Shown here: positions 28,261 through 40,131 of the stretch, piece by piece
Layout: each line of letters starts with the position of its first letter
Position numbering within the stretch: the first letter of the stretch is position 1
Origin: Nymphaea colorata
Lineage: Eukaryota; Streptophyta; Magnoliopsida; Nymphaeales; Nymphaeaceae
NCBI RefSeq assembly: GCF_008831285.2
Contig: NC_045144.1
Location: 17,251,716 to 17,315,715, forward strand
Direction: 5' to 3'
Length of the DNA: 64,000 bases
Position numbers and translations under genes: made by a program
Notes under the pieces: generated by a model
What the model saw: the letters and a program-made list of their open reading frames with translations, nothing else
Databases searched by the model: none
What the model was told of the DNA's origin: nothing

Positions 28261-28271
28261 GGGGGGGGGGG
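28261..28271. repeat. Eleven-G run in the BOI-type gene leader
   Basis: Eleven consecutive G on the plus strand lie between the TATA box (28335-28330) and the ATG (28133). The minus-strand transcript would therefore carry a C run in its 5' UTR, and the template strand could form a G-quadruplex with the nearby GGG. Confidence 0.8.
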
Positions 28272-28329
28272 TGGGAAGAGAGAGTGAGTGCGTTTGTTTG
28301 TTTGGAGAGACTTTACTAGTTTAGTTTAG

Positions 28330-28335
28330 TTTATA
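28330..28335 (-). promoter_or_regulatory. TATA box of the BOI-type gene
   Basis: The minus strand reads GTCTATAAACTAAAC about 197 bases upstream of the start codon. The leader between them is CT-rich with CAAACAAACAAACGC. Confidence 0.5.
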
Positions 28336-29699
28336 GACCGCTCTCCCTTTCCCACTCTCTTTATTCGTGAACGGGTGGGTGGCCCTTTCTTCTCCCCTCT
28401 CATTTATTTACTTTAAAAAAAGAAAAAAGAAAATTTGTAACAGACAGTCAAACGAAACACACGGGAAATGAGTGTGGAAAAGTGGCTTCCTTTCTTTTTC
28501 CGGTGCGAGATTTTCCTCGCCTTGATAAAAACAGATGGGGGCACCTTCTCTCGATGGATGGAAAACCGAATTGGGGCTCCTCTCCTCCAACGCAACGCAA
28601 AAGTCGTGACCCCATGTTCCTTCCTCTATGTATGGCGCGGGGGGGCCCACCTTTTTCCGGTTTTTCCTTTAGGGGCCCACTTTGTTTTTTTTTTTTTTTT
28701 ATCAGTCGAGAGAAGAAAAGAAAGGTGTTCTTGCTGCGGTGGGGAGGGGACCACAGCATTGGTGGTGGTGGGCCCGGTTGGGTTGACGCTCCTACGCGCG
28801 CCAAGTGGCGAGCGAGCGTCTGCCAACTGCCGACTGCGGTGTCACGAGCGAGCCTCTCTCCGCTTCCGTATCCACGTGGGCTGCCCCGTTGTACAGAGCT
28901 TCTGCCTACGTGGAATTTCCTTTTTTTTAAAGTGATGAAAATTGTGGATTGTCGGGTTCTAGTGTGACCAACGGCCTCTTTTTTTTTTTTTTTTAACGCC
29001 CCGTCATCATCATCATTTAATCGTCTCGAAATTTTGACATGACACCGGCGAAGGCGATGTGGTGGTGTGAAGAAAAGGCCAAAGTTACGGGGGGGGGGCC
29101 TTTTTACCACCACCTTTTCTCTTCTCTTCTCTTCTCCTCGGGCCTGCCGACTTTACCCTCTCATCCCTCGTGGGGTGCTATGCTATTCTATCGTTATGGG
29201 GCGCCTTTGCCCGCTAGCGGTCAAATTCCCCCTTATTGACCTCTTCCCTTGCCTAACCCTACTCCATCCCATCCCTGTCCTTTGTTTTTGCTCCGCCACT
29301 CGGTGCAGCGCTGCTTTGCCTTTCCCACTAGGAGGAACCTTCTGCTTTTGTCCTCTCCCTCTTACGTTTGTGTTTCTATAGTAAAATCAATTATCAATCT
29401 CCCCGTAACGTAATCTCTGGAGTCTCGGGTTTAATTACCAAAACGCTTCCCGAAAAACGAGAGAGATAGACTGATGGATGCCGCAGCAGGTTTCTTAGAG
29501 ACGGTGGCGGTGAAAAACCAACCAAAGAGTACTTGGCTTCTTTTAACTTTTTTCGGGCCGTGGAATTCAACTCTGCAGTCTGCACGCTTTCGGAGTCGTA
29601 CATATGACAAGCAGCAGCAGCCCACGTAAATACCCATTTCTTCCTCTTCTCTCCTCCTCCCTACTGTTGTTTTTTTCTTTTTACCTGCTTGCTTGCTAG

Positions 29700-29744
29700 A
29701 AGAAGAAGAAGAAGAAGAAGAAGAAAAAGAAAAAAAAAAAAAAA
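29700..29744. repeat. (GAA)n plus poly(A) tract
   Basis: About nine AGA units grade into an A-rich run. A homopurine tract of this kind can form a triplex. Confidence 0.9.
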
Positions 29745-30204
29745 GGATGGGGCCATGATGCTGTGTCTGTGTCTCCCTAAAACCGCACCTACTCAGGCTC
29801 CCCGCGACAGCGACCCCTCTCGCCCAACCTAACCCACCCTCTCATTTCATTTCTGCTCTCTCTTTTTATTTCCTTTTTCCTTGGTGTGTTAAATAAACCA
29901 CAGAAAGTGTGTTAAATAAACCACAAAGAGAGAGAGAGAGAACGGTTGATCTTTGAAAAAAAATCAAGACTTGTTAGTGTTTCAGTAGCTATCACGCAAA
30001 AAGTAGCAAGGGCAGTACGAAAAAGCCGAATCTCTCGAACCCAATAAAAGCATTGGTTCGATGGGCTCCGGGAAAAGCAAGCATGCTCCATGGTGGCTGA
30101 TGCTTTCTCCCCCTCTTCTCTTTGTTTTCTTATTTATTTACTTGCTCCTGGTCCTCCTCCATATAAACTGTAAAGCTCCCTCCCTTGCCCACTGTCATTT
30201 TTTT

Positions 30205-30228
30205 TCTCTCTCTCTCTCTCTCTCTTTC
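30205..30228. repeat. (TC)n microsatellite
   Basis: An uninterrupted CT run of about 24 bases follows a short poly(T), downstream of a TATATAAA-like motif near 30162. Confidence 0.85.
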
Positions 30229-33200
30229 TTATAAAATCGTGACCGACACGGGCCCCCACTTTCAGTTTTGAACCACCACCATTCTTCTTCTTCTTTTTTT
30301 TTTTCTGAGTTCTGTCTGAGTCTTCTGACGACTTACACAGGAGGAGTGGGTCTTTATTTTTGTCGAGTCACCGCTACAACTATTACCGCAACTGTTACTA
30401 TTCTACTTATTAATGAGGAGGTGGGAGGGAATAGGCATTGTCCACATCCTTCTTCTTCTGGAGTTGCTTTCTTCAGCATGACTCGCATTATTTCATTGAC
30501 CGTTTCTGATCAATGCGAGCCATTCGACAGCGAGGCCCAACCCTTCTCCCTCTCTTTATTCAACTATTTTATTACAAACGACGCTCCATCGTCGCTTTCG
30601 GGCGCGCTGCCCCCCCCCCCCCCTCGAACCCGCCCCCCACTCCTCCATTAACGCCATCATCTTCCTTCCTGCCCAACCCAACCACGTTGCTCCCAAATAA
30701 TTGAGACCCTGACGTTGCCCTGCACGAACCTATTCTTTCATAAAATAACAAAGTTGGAATTCATTTCATTGAGGACTGCATTGCATAGCTCTTTTTTGAT
30801 TGATTGCATCAATGAAAACAAAACAAGAAATATGAAAATGGGCAAACAAATATATATATAAAAAAAAAGAGAGGCCAAAACCTAGCAAAATGGTTGAGAT
30901 TGTGAAGGTGACATCGGATGTGGCGTTTGTGTGTCCATCTCGCCCCCGATTGACCGAATTTCGTTTATCTTTTTCTGGGAATGGCATCTAATGAAATGGG
31001 CCGAATCTGTGCCTCTGTGGCTGTAACATGTCGCGTGCTTCGCCCGAAGAAATCTTGGGGGCGTTTATAATAAACTAGAGTTTGAGAAGATGTAGTTTTC
31101 GCAAATAAAGAAATATAAAGGCAGCTAGCCGGGGCACTCGAACCACTTGCGGATGATGATCGGTTTTAGTTTATCTGTTCCCCAATTTAATAATGGCAAA
31201 GCCACCATAGGTTTGCACTTGTCCATTTATTTAATAAATGTACCTTGGACCTATCGGACTGTGTGGGGAACAGGATTTTGGATCTTTCAATTTTTTTTTT
31301 TTTGAACTGTACATCTTTTCTTTCTTTTCCAATGGGTTGACGCAAGAATATAATAGTGGTGGGGATGCTCCTCTTTGTCCTGTCACCTATTTCAATTCAA
31401 GGCGCTAAGCATATATGGTAGACAACAACTTCAACTTAACCTGCAGACATCATCTCTCTCAAGCGTCGTGAATAGACCCACCAACGTACTAGAAAATATT
31501 AAAAAGTTTACTGTGCGTGAGTACAAGCAAAGAAAGGAAGACGTTTCTTTCTTAGGTTGCTCACCTCGGAACCTATTGAATAACAACTGATTAGAAAAAT
31601 GACAATAATCAAGTCTTAATCATGGGAACCGAGAACCGGTTAATTAAACCTCTTATCTAGCTTTTGGTTTGGGGATTTTGGACACTAGACGAACCAACGC
31701 CTTGTGTTTGGCTCGATACAAAGTGGTGGGGCGGTAAGTGGGGAGTGCCATGTACCACTGAAAAAGCATCATCTCGTGATCCTTGCAGAGCGTGCACCTA
31801 CTCCACATAACACCACCATACTTTTTTTCCCTTTCCCTGCTTTCCTTCATAGTTGGCTCGCAATTACCGCTGTCTCTAAAAGCGTCCATGGATTTGCTTG
31901 CTTGCTTCTTTCTCAAGAGCCCCTTTCTTGGTCTGCAAAATTTTGGCGTTTGCAGAGGGTCTCTCTTTCTAGTTTCTCTCCTCTCTTGCTTCTTGTTTGT
32001 CTTACCCCACTCTTTCTGCTTTCCCCACATACATTCAGAGGCGGTAAACTTTTTTTTTTTTTTTTTTTGTTTCCTTTGAAAAAGGGAAGGGGCAAAAGTA
32101 AAAGCCCAACAGTTGCTTCTTTGTTTGTTTGATACGGGAAGAACAAAGACGTTGTTGGGCCCCGCGGGTAGTCCGCATATCGTCTTCAAAAGGAAGGAGA
32201 GACGTGAGGCATTTAAGAAGGGGAAGGGGACCCAGCCTTGGCACCCATCATTCGGGATCCATGGTGGGTCCCACGCCCCCCCAATGTCCTTTTTTGTGGA
32301 GTCATGAATTTTTGGAACCAGACTTTTTCTGGGCCACCCACCTCCCCAATGAAATTCTCATGTCCATGCGGGTCCCCCACCCCCCCCTTAATAATAATAA
32401 TATGTTCGTCTTCCCTCTCCTAATCAGGAAAGCGATGTGTATCCGCTACATGCATTGCCTTGCCTTGTATCAAACATTTTGTCAATTAAAATAATCCCTA
32501 GTAGTAGTAGTACTTTCTAATTTACTTCCTTTTCAAATCGGATCGGATCGTGTTTTGGATAATGGATGGTTTTCTTTTCCTTTTTCTTTTCTGTGTGATT
32601 CGAAATTATGGCGTGTTAACTGGAGGAGTAAACAAAAAGCACTTTTGTTTCTTTCCCATTTCTTTTCCGTCCCGCCTTCCTTCATCGATCAAACAACCCA
32701 GGGGTGGGGGCTCCCACATTCATACACGTACAGTATAAGAAAGCAAAGCAAAGAAAAGAAATTGTTTTTCACTTCCACCCAAAACGCTCACGCAGAATCA
32801 AACGTCAAGGTTATTGAGGGACCACGGCGCTCTGCCTGCCTGCCTGTGGGGGAAGGCATCAGACGTTGCATCACGAGTCACATTAGACTTTCCTTTCCCT
32901 CAAAGTAAGTAATCATCCGCCCCACTGCAGGACCGCCTGCCTTTCCCTCGACGACTCGAGAACGCGTTTGCTATCCGCAATCAACCCATTTATCCTTCTT
33001 CTCTCACTCTCTTCCTCATGATCCTGCTTATCGCGTTAAAAAAAAGAAAAAAATCCCTCCCTCCCTCCCTTGCTTCCTGACCTGTTTCTTCTTATATATC
33101 ATACATACAACTGTTGACGCTGGAGGATGGTGAAAAGAGCAAAGACGACGCAACGGCCAACGGGATAGGAAAGCAAGGGTACCCTGACCTCCTCAATTTT

Positions 33201-34019
33201 TCTTTTCCACTTTTCTGCTGTTTTAGATCATCATCAGTGTGTTGGAAAAGTCAGTCGCCCCTCCTCCATTAACTACTCCCTTCTGCAACCTAACGGGCCA
33301 CTTGCGATCCATCATAAGCAACTTCTATTATAGAAAAAAAAAAACCAGAAAGAGAGAAGAAGAAGGAAAAAAAAAAAAAAAATTCGTCCCATGATGAATG
33401 GCGAGATGCCCATACTCATAAAGGCTAGGATCAGCGAATGATAACAGTTTGTTGGGGGATCTTACATCAATGAATGAATGAATGTGGTACTGTTGGTTGT
33501 GATGGGTGAATTGAATTTGCAGGCACCCCCCCCCCACTTCATATTTTTATGTGCTCATTGATTCTGCAGCTCAGCAGGCTGCTGCTGTAGATGGTACTGT
33601 TGCTTGTGAACGAATGCATAGATTAACTCATCTCCCGATTCATGTATTTTTCGAATATACAAAACATTAGTGGGATGAGAGAATGAGTTGTGGCGGTCGG
33701 TCCCACCGGTCGTGAATAAAACTATTTGAGGACAAGGTGTGCAGGCATGTGTTGGAATTGAATTGTCGAAAGAGAATTGGCTGGTGGTCGTTGAATTGAA
33801 TTGCAATGAAGGAGAAGCGGGGCCCCGAGCGGAGCGGCACCATAATCATCATCAATCACACCAACTTTATTTTAACTTCGTGGTTGAACTCGAAACAGTC
33901 AAGTCTACTTCCCTCCCAACCGCTAGCGGGTCCCGCAAGAAACGTGCCTCCCTGCGAAAAGGGGCCAAAAAAATAAAGAAAAGGGGCGGGCGGGGGATGA
34001 GGAAAAAGAGACGGAAGCA

Positions 34020-34066
34020 ACCAAACCAAACCAAAACCAAAACCAAAACCAAAACCAAAACCAAAA
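34020..34066. repeat. (CCAAAA)n hexamer array
   Basis: Two CCAAA units are followed by six CCAAAA units; the minus strand reads TTTTGG repeats. It is short, internal and not plant-type telomere sequence (TTTAGGG), so it is best called a simple repeat. Confidence 0.9.
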
Positions 34067-36530
34067 GAAGGGCCCTCTCTCCCGTCCTTTTCTTTCCCTC
34101 TTTTCAATTCCTTCCCTAATGTGATGATGTTAGGGAGAGATAATAAATGCGCGCAAATGGACGAATATCTTCTTCTTCTTCCTCCTCTTTTTCTTGTGCC
34201 GGTGGTGGAACCGGAGCTTATTGCTCCTCTTATTTTCACCGCTGCTGCTGCTGCTGCAGACTACTCTGCAGAGATATTAGATATATATGTATCAGAAAGA
34301 AAGAAGGAAGGACGGAAGGAAAGAAAAAAATAAAAGAGTGAAAGAGAAAGAAAGAAAGAGATTCTAATGGTGATGGCGACAGTGACAGTGGAGAAGGCCT
34401 ACTGCTGTCGTTGCTGCAGGTGGAAGAGAGGGACCTGCTTGCTTTTATTTATTTATGATTGATTGATTCTCTTTTTAATTTCCTCTGCTTTGTCTTTTAT
34501 TTAATCTTATATACACGGACGGACGTTTGAAGGCAGGCAATATTTAATCTTCTCTGCCTTTTCTTTTTCTTTATATAAAAAAAGGAGGAGGAGGTTGCCG
34601 CAACGCAAAGTACCGCTACGCGACAAAAAGTACTCTTCCGTTACGGACCCCATGCGAGTGGTGGGGGCCGTGGCCTTCACACGAGCTTTATTTATTCCTC
34701 ATCTCTGTTTGCAGCCTTGACTGCCGGATGGAGGTGAGTCCGTCTCCATGTGTTTGGCAGGCAACTTGTTCTGGACATTGGAACAGGTTTCTAGCTACCT
34801 GCTTTTCTATATGATTATACAGAAAGTCAATGGATCGTATTCAAATCAAATACCCGATCTATCTAATTGCTTTTTTTTTTTCAAAAAAAAAAGAAAAAGA
34901 AAAGCATCTGAACAAGAAATCAGATCAGATTCGACGTTACCAAATGGCATCCACTTGAGTTATAATTTAAATTTAAATAAACATCCAATCAACCAATAAA
35001 CACAAATGATCTTACATCTAATATCTATACGTTTTGAAAAGCCACTGCTTAATTAAGATATCATAATGCAACTCAACTTAGATATGGTGCAAAATTGATT
35101 GCCATTTGCATTCCAATCCATGCATCTTAGTACCCGACAATTCAAATACAAGTAAAATATGCATCCGATTCAGATCCAATCCATAAATGGTATCATGGTT
35201 GGTAGGTCCCTTACGTTTACTGTTTGTAAATATATATATATATATATTTGCATTACAAAGGAGTGCCATCAGCCAACAGATTATCCAAAAACCCATCTGA
35301 ATGCCTGTTGAGGGAAGAAAAAATGCTACCCATTTACGCAGGAGGAAAGTGCATAAAGTTGGTGGTTGCCGTCTCTTCTTCTTCTTCTAATAGACATCCA
35401 TGGAAGATATCAATTCTATTCTATATGCGATGGCTTTCAACCAAGCAACCTAGAGCTATGGTTGGTGGTGCTAGGTTTTTTTTGTCGAGCAAAAACCCTT
35501 CTCCTCCTCAAAATTTTCCTCACTACTGAATGAATGAAAAAATGTAGCGCCAATTCTACCTAACCCAACCTCTAGTGAAGCACGTGATCCCCTCTTGACT
35601 CTACCTTGGCACAAAGCCTTGGCATCATTCTCTTCATTGCTTTCTTGTCCACAAATATTCTCTCCTATCGATCGAGCCCACGGTGCCCACCATATCCTTC
35701 GCCCTGACTTTGCCCACCTTTACCTCTTCATTTCACATCCTCCCTACTACTTTGATTTTTTTGCCTAACAAGACAACTAATCTTGCAACCAACCCACTTA
35801 TAAACGTTCCAATATTTATAAGAATCGACCTTGAATCTCACAATATCATGTTAAATAATTTACCCCCCTATCAAAGAACGCACATATCCATGTAGGACTC
35901 CAAGTCCGAATGTTGAACTTAACTCTGATATCATTAGTCAAGTCTGACCTTCCATTTTGACAATTTATTTTTTGCTCCCAAAATGTAAAAACTAATTGGA
36001 CAACTAGTCATTTAACCAATCCCCTCATAAACCTTGAATATTTCAACATTTTTTTAGTGTGAAGCTAAGTACTATCACAATTAGGTGCAACAATTCACCC
36101 TATTAGGGCATATGTGTTCCATGCGTGCAAAGTTCAATAGCTTTTGATATCAATTGTTCCATCTTAATCTCACATCAAATTTGGGCTTTCAGTTTGGTCA
36201 ATATAGATACATGTGGCTACAAGATGTTCACATTGACAAGACTCATTTGGGTAGTGGATTCCAAGGAGATGATAAGATGGAGATTAAGTTGTTTAATACA
36301 AAAGCTAAACTATTTTCTCAAGAAGCCCAAATACCATTCAAAGTAGGAGGGTTGTCTCTTTTGACAAGTATCATAGACCATGAGTAACATGACAAATTGA
36401 TTTATATATTTGCAACTTAATCTCTATCACCTGATTTCATTAGCATTGACAGTTTACATGCTTCCCATCAAGTCCGACATATATATTTCATTCCTTCATA
36501 TACATATTTTTGTGAGAATCATCTAGGCCA

Positions 36531-36570
36531 TTGATCCCAAAGATATTAAATTGATCCCAAAGACATTAAA
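36531..36570. repeat. 20-bp tandem duplication
   Basis: TTGATCCCAAAGATATTAAA occurs twice in a row, with one T-to-C difference in the second copy. Confidence 0.9.
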
Positions 36571-39232
36571 TCGTGCTCATTAAATTGCAAATATAGAAGT
36601 CAAACTGTTTTTTCAATAGTAGTTGAAAATACATTTAAATGCATGAGAGAGAAAGTGATAAACAAATGAATTCCCTTAAATGAAACCCTTAATCTTTTAT
36701 AAAGGTATTTCCAAATGTCAAAAAAACAGTTAGATTTCCTACTTTATCATCACCGTTTGATGTCTTTGAAATCGACAACGACGTAGATGATGTTCATCAC
36801 AGTATGGCATATGATGGTATGGTAGCTAAATATTTATGTGCATTATCACATCGATGTACATAATTAAGTTCTCTCTCTATCCCTTTTGTACCTACGCCTT
36901 GATTATTAAATCACATCTAATGATGTTTGAAAGGGAAATATAGGCTACAAATTTGTGATTGATATATGTGTATATATATATCGTGCTCGCACTATTTGTT
37001 GGTTCCTTTTGTCCCTCCGTTTGGCCTCAGAAATTATTTCTAAATATGGAACTTGTTTTGGCTCGTATCTATGTCTAGACTGCCTATTTTTTTATTACTA
37101 ACTCACTGTTGTTTTGTCTTTTTCTCTCTGTCCACCTTTTCTCTTCATCGTTTCTATGGTTAAGTCGTATCAGAGGAGGCGAGCTCGAAAGCGAATTCTA
37201 AAATGAGACTAACTTAATCATATATTAGTTAGGTTCTAAATTTGCCTACTTTCATAATCTGAGCTCTCAGCATTTTTCATTTTAAACATCTTCATGGTGA
37301 AGTGGGTTTTCATGACGTAATAGAATTAGATGAATAAAAAAGACATAAAAATAACTGAAATTGCATATAGACATATAAAGGGATAGGGATATATACTATA
37401 TAGATTAGATCTTCATAGCTTATTATTCAGACAACTTCTTTAAGCCTTCTAGTAATGAGCACTTAATGATGACAAAAAGATGATAAATTATGGGGAAAAA
37501 ACCATAAATTTTCATAAAACTTTTTGTTATGCTTATCTCTCAGAATTTTCTCTCCTATTTAATCACATTTAACAAGGAGAAACGTCAGAAGACTTGGGAT
37601 TTTGATGTGGGAGATGGAAGCGGGTTTTTGGATCCAAGTCGTAACTGAAAATTAATCGATCCAAGTTGGGAGTAGCTTTAGTGCGGGATCCGTTGTAATT
37701 ATTAATGTTTTTGAATGTTAATAAATGTTGGAGAAATTCCTAACTTTCAGCAGCATCTGCATAAAAAAGAAAAAACAAAGAAAAAAGTAAACCTTCCTCA
37801 ATAATGCTGTCCTCACTGTTTGCCTTTTTTTTATTGTCCCCTCCTCATGAAAACCAGAAAAATTTCGTATTTGATGTCCTTCATCGCTCATGATCTCTAA
37901 GATATCGTCCACCCGTCATTTTGTTTGAACTTGAAAAAAGATTCATTTCGTGCAGCATAAAGAAGGTCCAAGTTGTTTTTCTTCGAAATTTCTGCGGCAC
38001 AGCCAAGAAATCCCCAAGTGTCCGTCCAAGGTCGGTCCATTTTAGCTGCAGCAGGAAGGAATAAATAGAAAAGATAAAACGCCAGTGGTGGTGCTCCCAA
38101 CCCAACCCCCACAACTTGGAATCTGTAAAAGCCAACGGAAGGAAGGAGAATCGCAGAAGTGGAAAATGAGGCCACCACACGCAGACAATATGATACAATG
38201 GAACCCATCAGATCTGCAGCTCCCTCCTTTTAACAAAAGAAGAGAATTGCTGTTTTATATGGTGAAACTTTAGCCGGAACAACTAGGCATTGTTCGTTCC
38301 CGCATCTGCCATGGCCCACTGGGGCGATATCAATGGTGGAGCTCTGTGTAGACCATTTCCCTCCTCCTCAATATTTCATCGTTTTGTGTTTAGTGCCACT
38401 CAAACGACTGTTCATGAGGGAGGGGCCATCGATGGAAAATTCCAAAGTCAAATCCCCCATATCGTGAGCCTGCTTCTTAGGTTCCTTAATTGCCTTTCCT
38501 TTCCCTTGTCGCCTTTCCTCTCCCCATCGATATTCGCATTGACACTTGCAGGATATCGAGGCATGGAGAGCGAGAATAAAAACAGTTGGTCTTTGCTCAA
38601 AACGACAGATATAGATTTTGGCGAATATTAGATGTAGAGAGGGAACGGGGCTAGCAAGTTGTGAGAGAGATGGGCGTGCCGGGCAAGGAAGAGTGCATTA
38701 GTAGACAAGGCCGGCTGCTCATCGAAAAAGACTTGGCCCTTTTGTTGTTTTTTATTTTTAGGTTCTCTGTCAGCCCCCCACCTATCACCGCCACCACCCT
38801 TCTGTCCGTCCTCTCCATGAATCCGATGCTACCCTCTACCTGTTGCTCTTTTTCTTTCCTCTCTGTGTCTGTGTGTGTGTGGGTGGTACTTTTTTTTTTT
38901 TTTTTTTCCCCCTTCTGTCACCTTCTTTTTGAAGGCCTTCCCCTGCTTTCGAAAGAAGAGAAGAGAAGAGAAGGAACCAGACAAAGGAATAGGAGTAGAG
39001 AGAGCATGTCACATGCTCATGTGACTCCTCCTCCCCTCATTATTAGGGAACTCATCCTGTTTAATTATACCCCTTTCAGAATCTTTCTGTGGATTTAATT
39101 TTTTCCCCTCCCTTCCAACAGTTTTGCATTACTGCAACGGCAAGATGCCTCGTCCTGCACTCAAGTCCGGCTCTCCCTTCGGCGCCAAACACCAAGCCAC
39201 CTCCACCAACTTCAACCACAACCTAATATTGC

Positions 39233-39252
39233 AGAGAGAGAGAGAGAGAGAG
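39233..39252. repeat. (GA)n microsatellite
   Basis: A pure GA run of about 20 bases in otherwise unremarkable intergenic sequence. Confidence 0.9.
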
Positions 39253-39505
39253 TAGAAGTTCAAAAAAGGGGAAAAAGAAAAACAATGGGAAAGAACTGCT
39301 TCCATCGATTGATTAATTAATTAAACACTGACATACGCATCGGTAGCAGGAGAAGCGCAAGACCAGGCTGATGGGTCAGATCTGCAGCTGTCCAATATAT
39401 TCACCACCCCCCCTCCTGTCATCTATTCCAATATATTGCTTTACTTGTACATGAATGGCACATGCTGCACACAGCCAGTATCATATTTGGGAGTTGGTTC
39501 TTTAT

Positions 39506-39507
<2 letters not shown>

Positions 39508-39536
<29 letters not shown>
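39508..39536. repeat. (TA)n microsatellite
   Basis: A TA run of about 29 bases following TTTATTATTA. Confidence 0.95.
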
Positions 39537-40071
39537 GATCGAGGAATACATTGGAGTTGCAGTGCGAGGCTGCTGGGAATTGGTCGTCTCCGGTTTAGGT
39601 GAGGGGAGGGCCTTGGAAGGTTCCATCTAATGTATTGCCTGTTTTTGGCTTTAATCGAGATTCCGCCTGTAGTTCATACGGTAATCTTGGACACGGCATG
39701 TGACTGGACAGAATCAAGCAACTTTTCGAGGATTCTTTATTTCTTTTCCTCCCTTCTTTTCTGGTATTCATGAGCAGCATGGCTGCTAGTGGGATTCGAA
39801 CGCGAGGCCCCTTGGCTGGCCAAGATGCTGGAATTTTTCAGCACTGCACGTCACATTCAACAGAACATGATGAAGATTGGAGGAATGACAGAGAGAGAGA
39901 GAGAGACGGAGAGGTAATAGTCTGATCGACAATTCATGTCGCTAAAACACGACTGTTGGAAAGGAATCTTATCATGTTTCGCCATCGAAGTTGAATTCAT
40001 GAAAAGGTGAGCGTGTAGTTACAAGCATCAAGATTCCGATTTCCTTTCCTTTAATATGCACCACATCTACG

Positions 40072-40131
40072 CCTGCATGCGCTCGCGCTTGTGTGCGTGT
40101 GTAGATGCACGTGTATGTGCGTGCATGCGAG
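40072..40131. repeat. Alternating purine-pyrimidine GT/GC/CA tract
   Basis: About 60 bases are mostly strict alternation of G/A with C/T, including GCGTGTGT and GTGTATGTGCGTGCATGC, and contain two GCATGC palindromes near the ends. Like the GAPA promoter tract, it is a Z-DNA candidate, but no gene is near. Confidence 0.7.

Larger units (their letters stand above)
28336..34700. other. Low-complexity polypurine/polypyrimidine intergenic region
   Basis: No coding exon was recognised in about 6.4 kb. The sequence is dominated by strand-asymmetric tracts: poly(T) near 28684-28700, 28979-28994 and 32049-32068; a GAA run near 29700; a TC run near 30205; a C13 run near 30610; a CCCT run near 33055-33071; and a CCAAAA array near 34020. 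Reading frames crossing it are Phe/Ser/Leu or Lys/Arg/Glu rich by composition only. A TATATAAA-like core with a CT leader sits near 30162-30230, but no ORF or foldback follows it. Confidence 0.55.

Noticed and set aside
28281-28300. Resemblance to miR156 (GGAAGAGAGAGTGAGTGCG)
   Set aside because: Several mismatches to the mature sequence and no complementary star arm nearby. It is a GA-rich leader.
28448-29113. 221-codon minus-strand frame upstream of the BOI-type gene
   Set aside because: It is composition-driven (Lys/Arg/Pro-rich from polypurine and C tracts), with no domain and no exon signals.
33856-34239. Frame with Gly-Phe repeats opposite the CCAAAA array
   Set aside because: The Gly-Phe repeat is only the translation of the hexamer repeat.
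39775-39840. Possible tRNA T-arm (minus strand GCGTTCGAATCCC)
   Set aside because: There is no D-arm, anticodon arm or acceptor pairing around it. Such words also occur in plant repeats.
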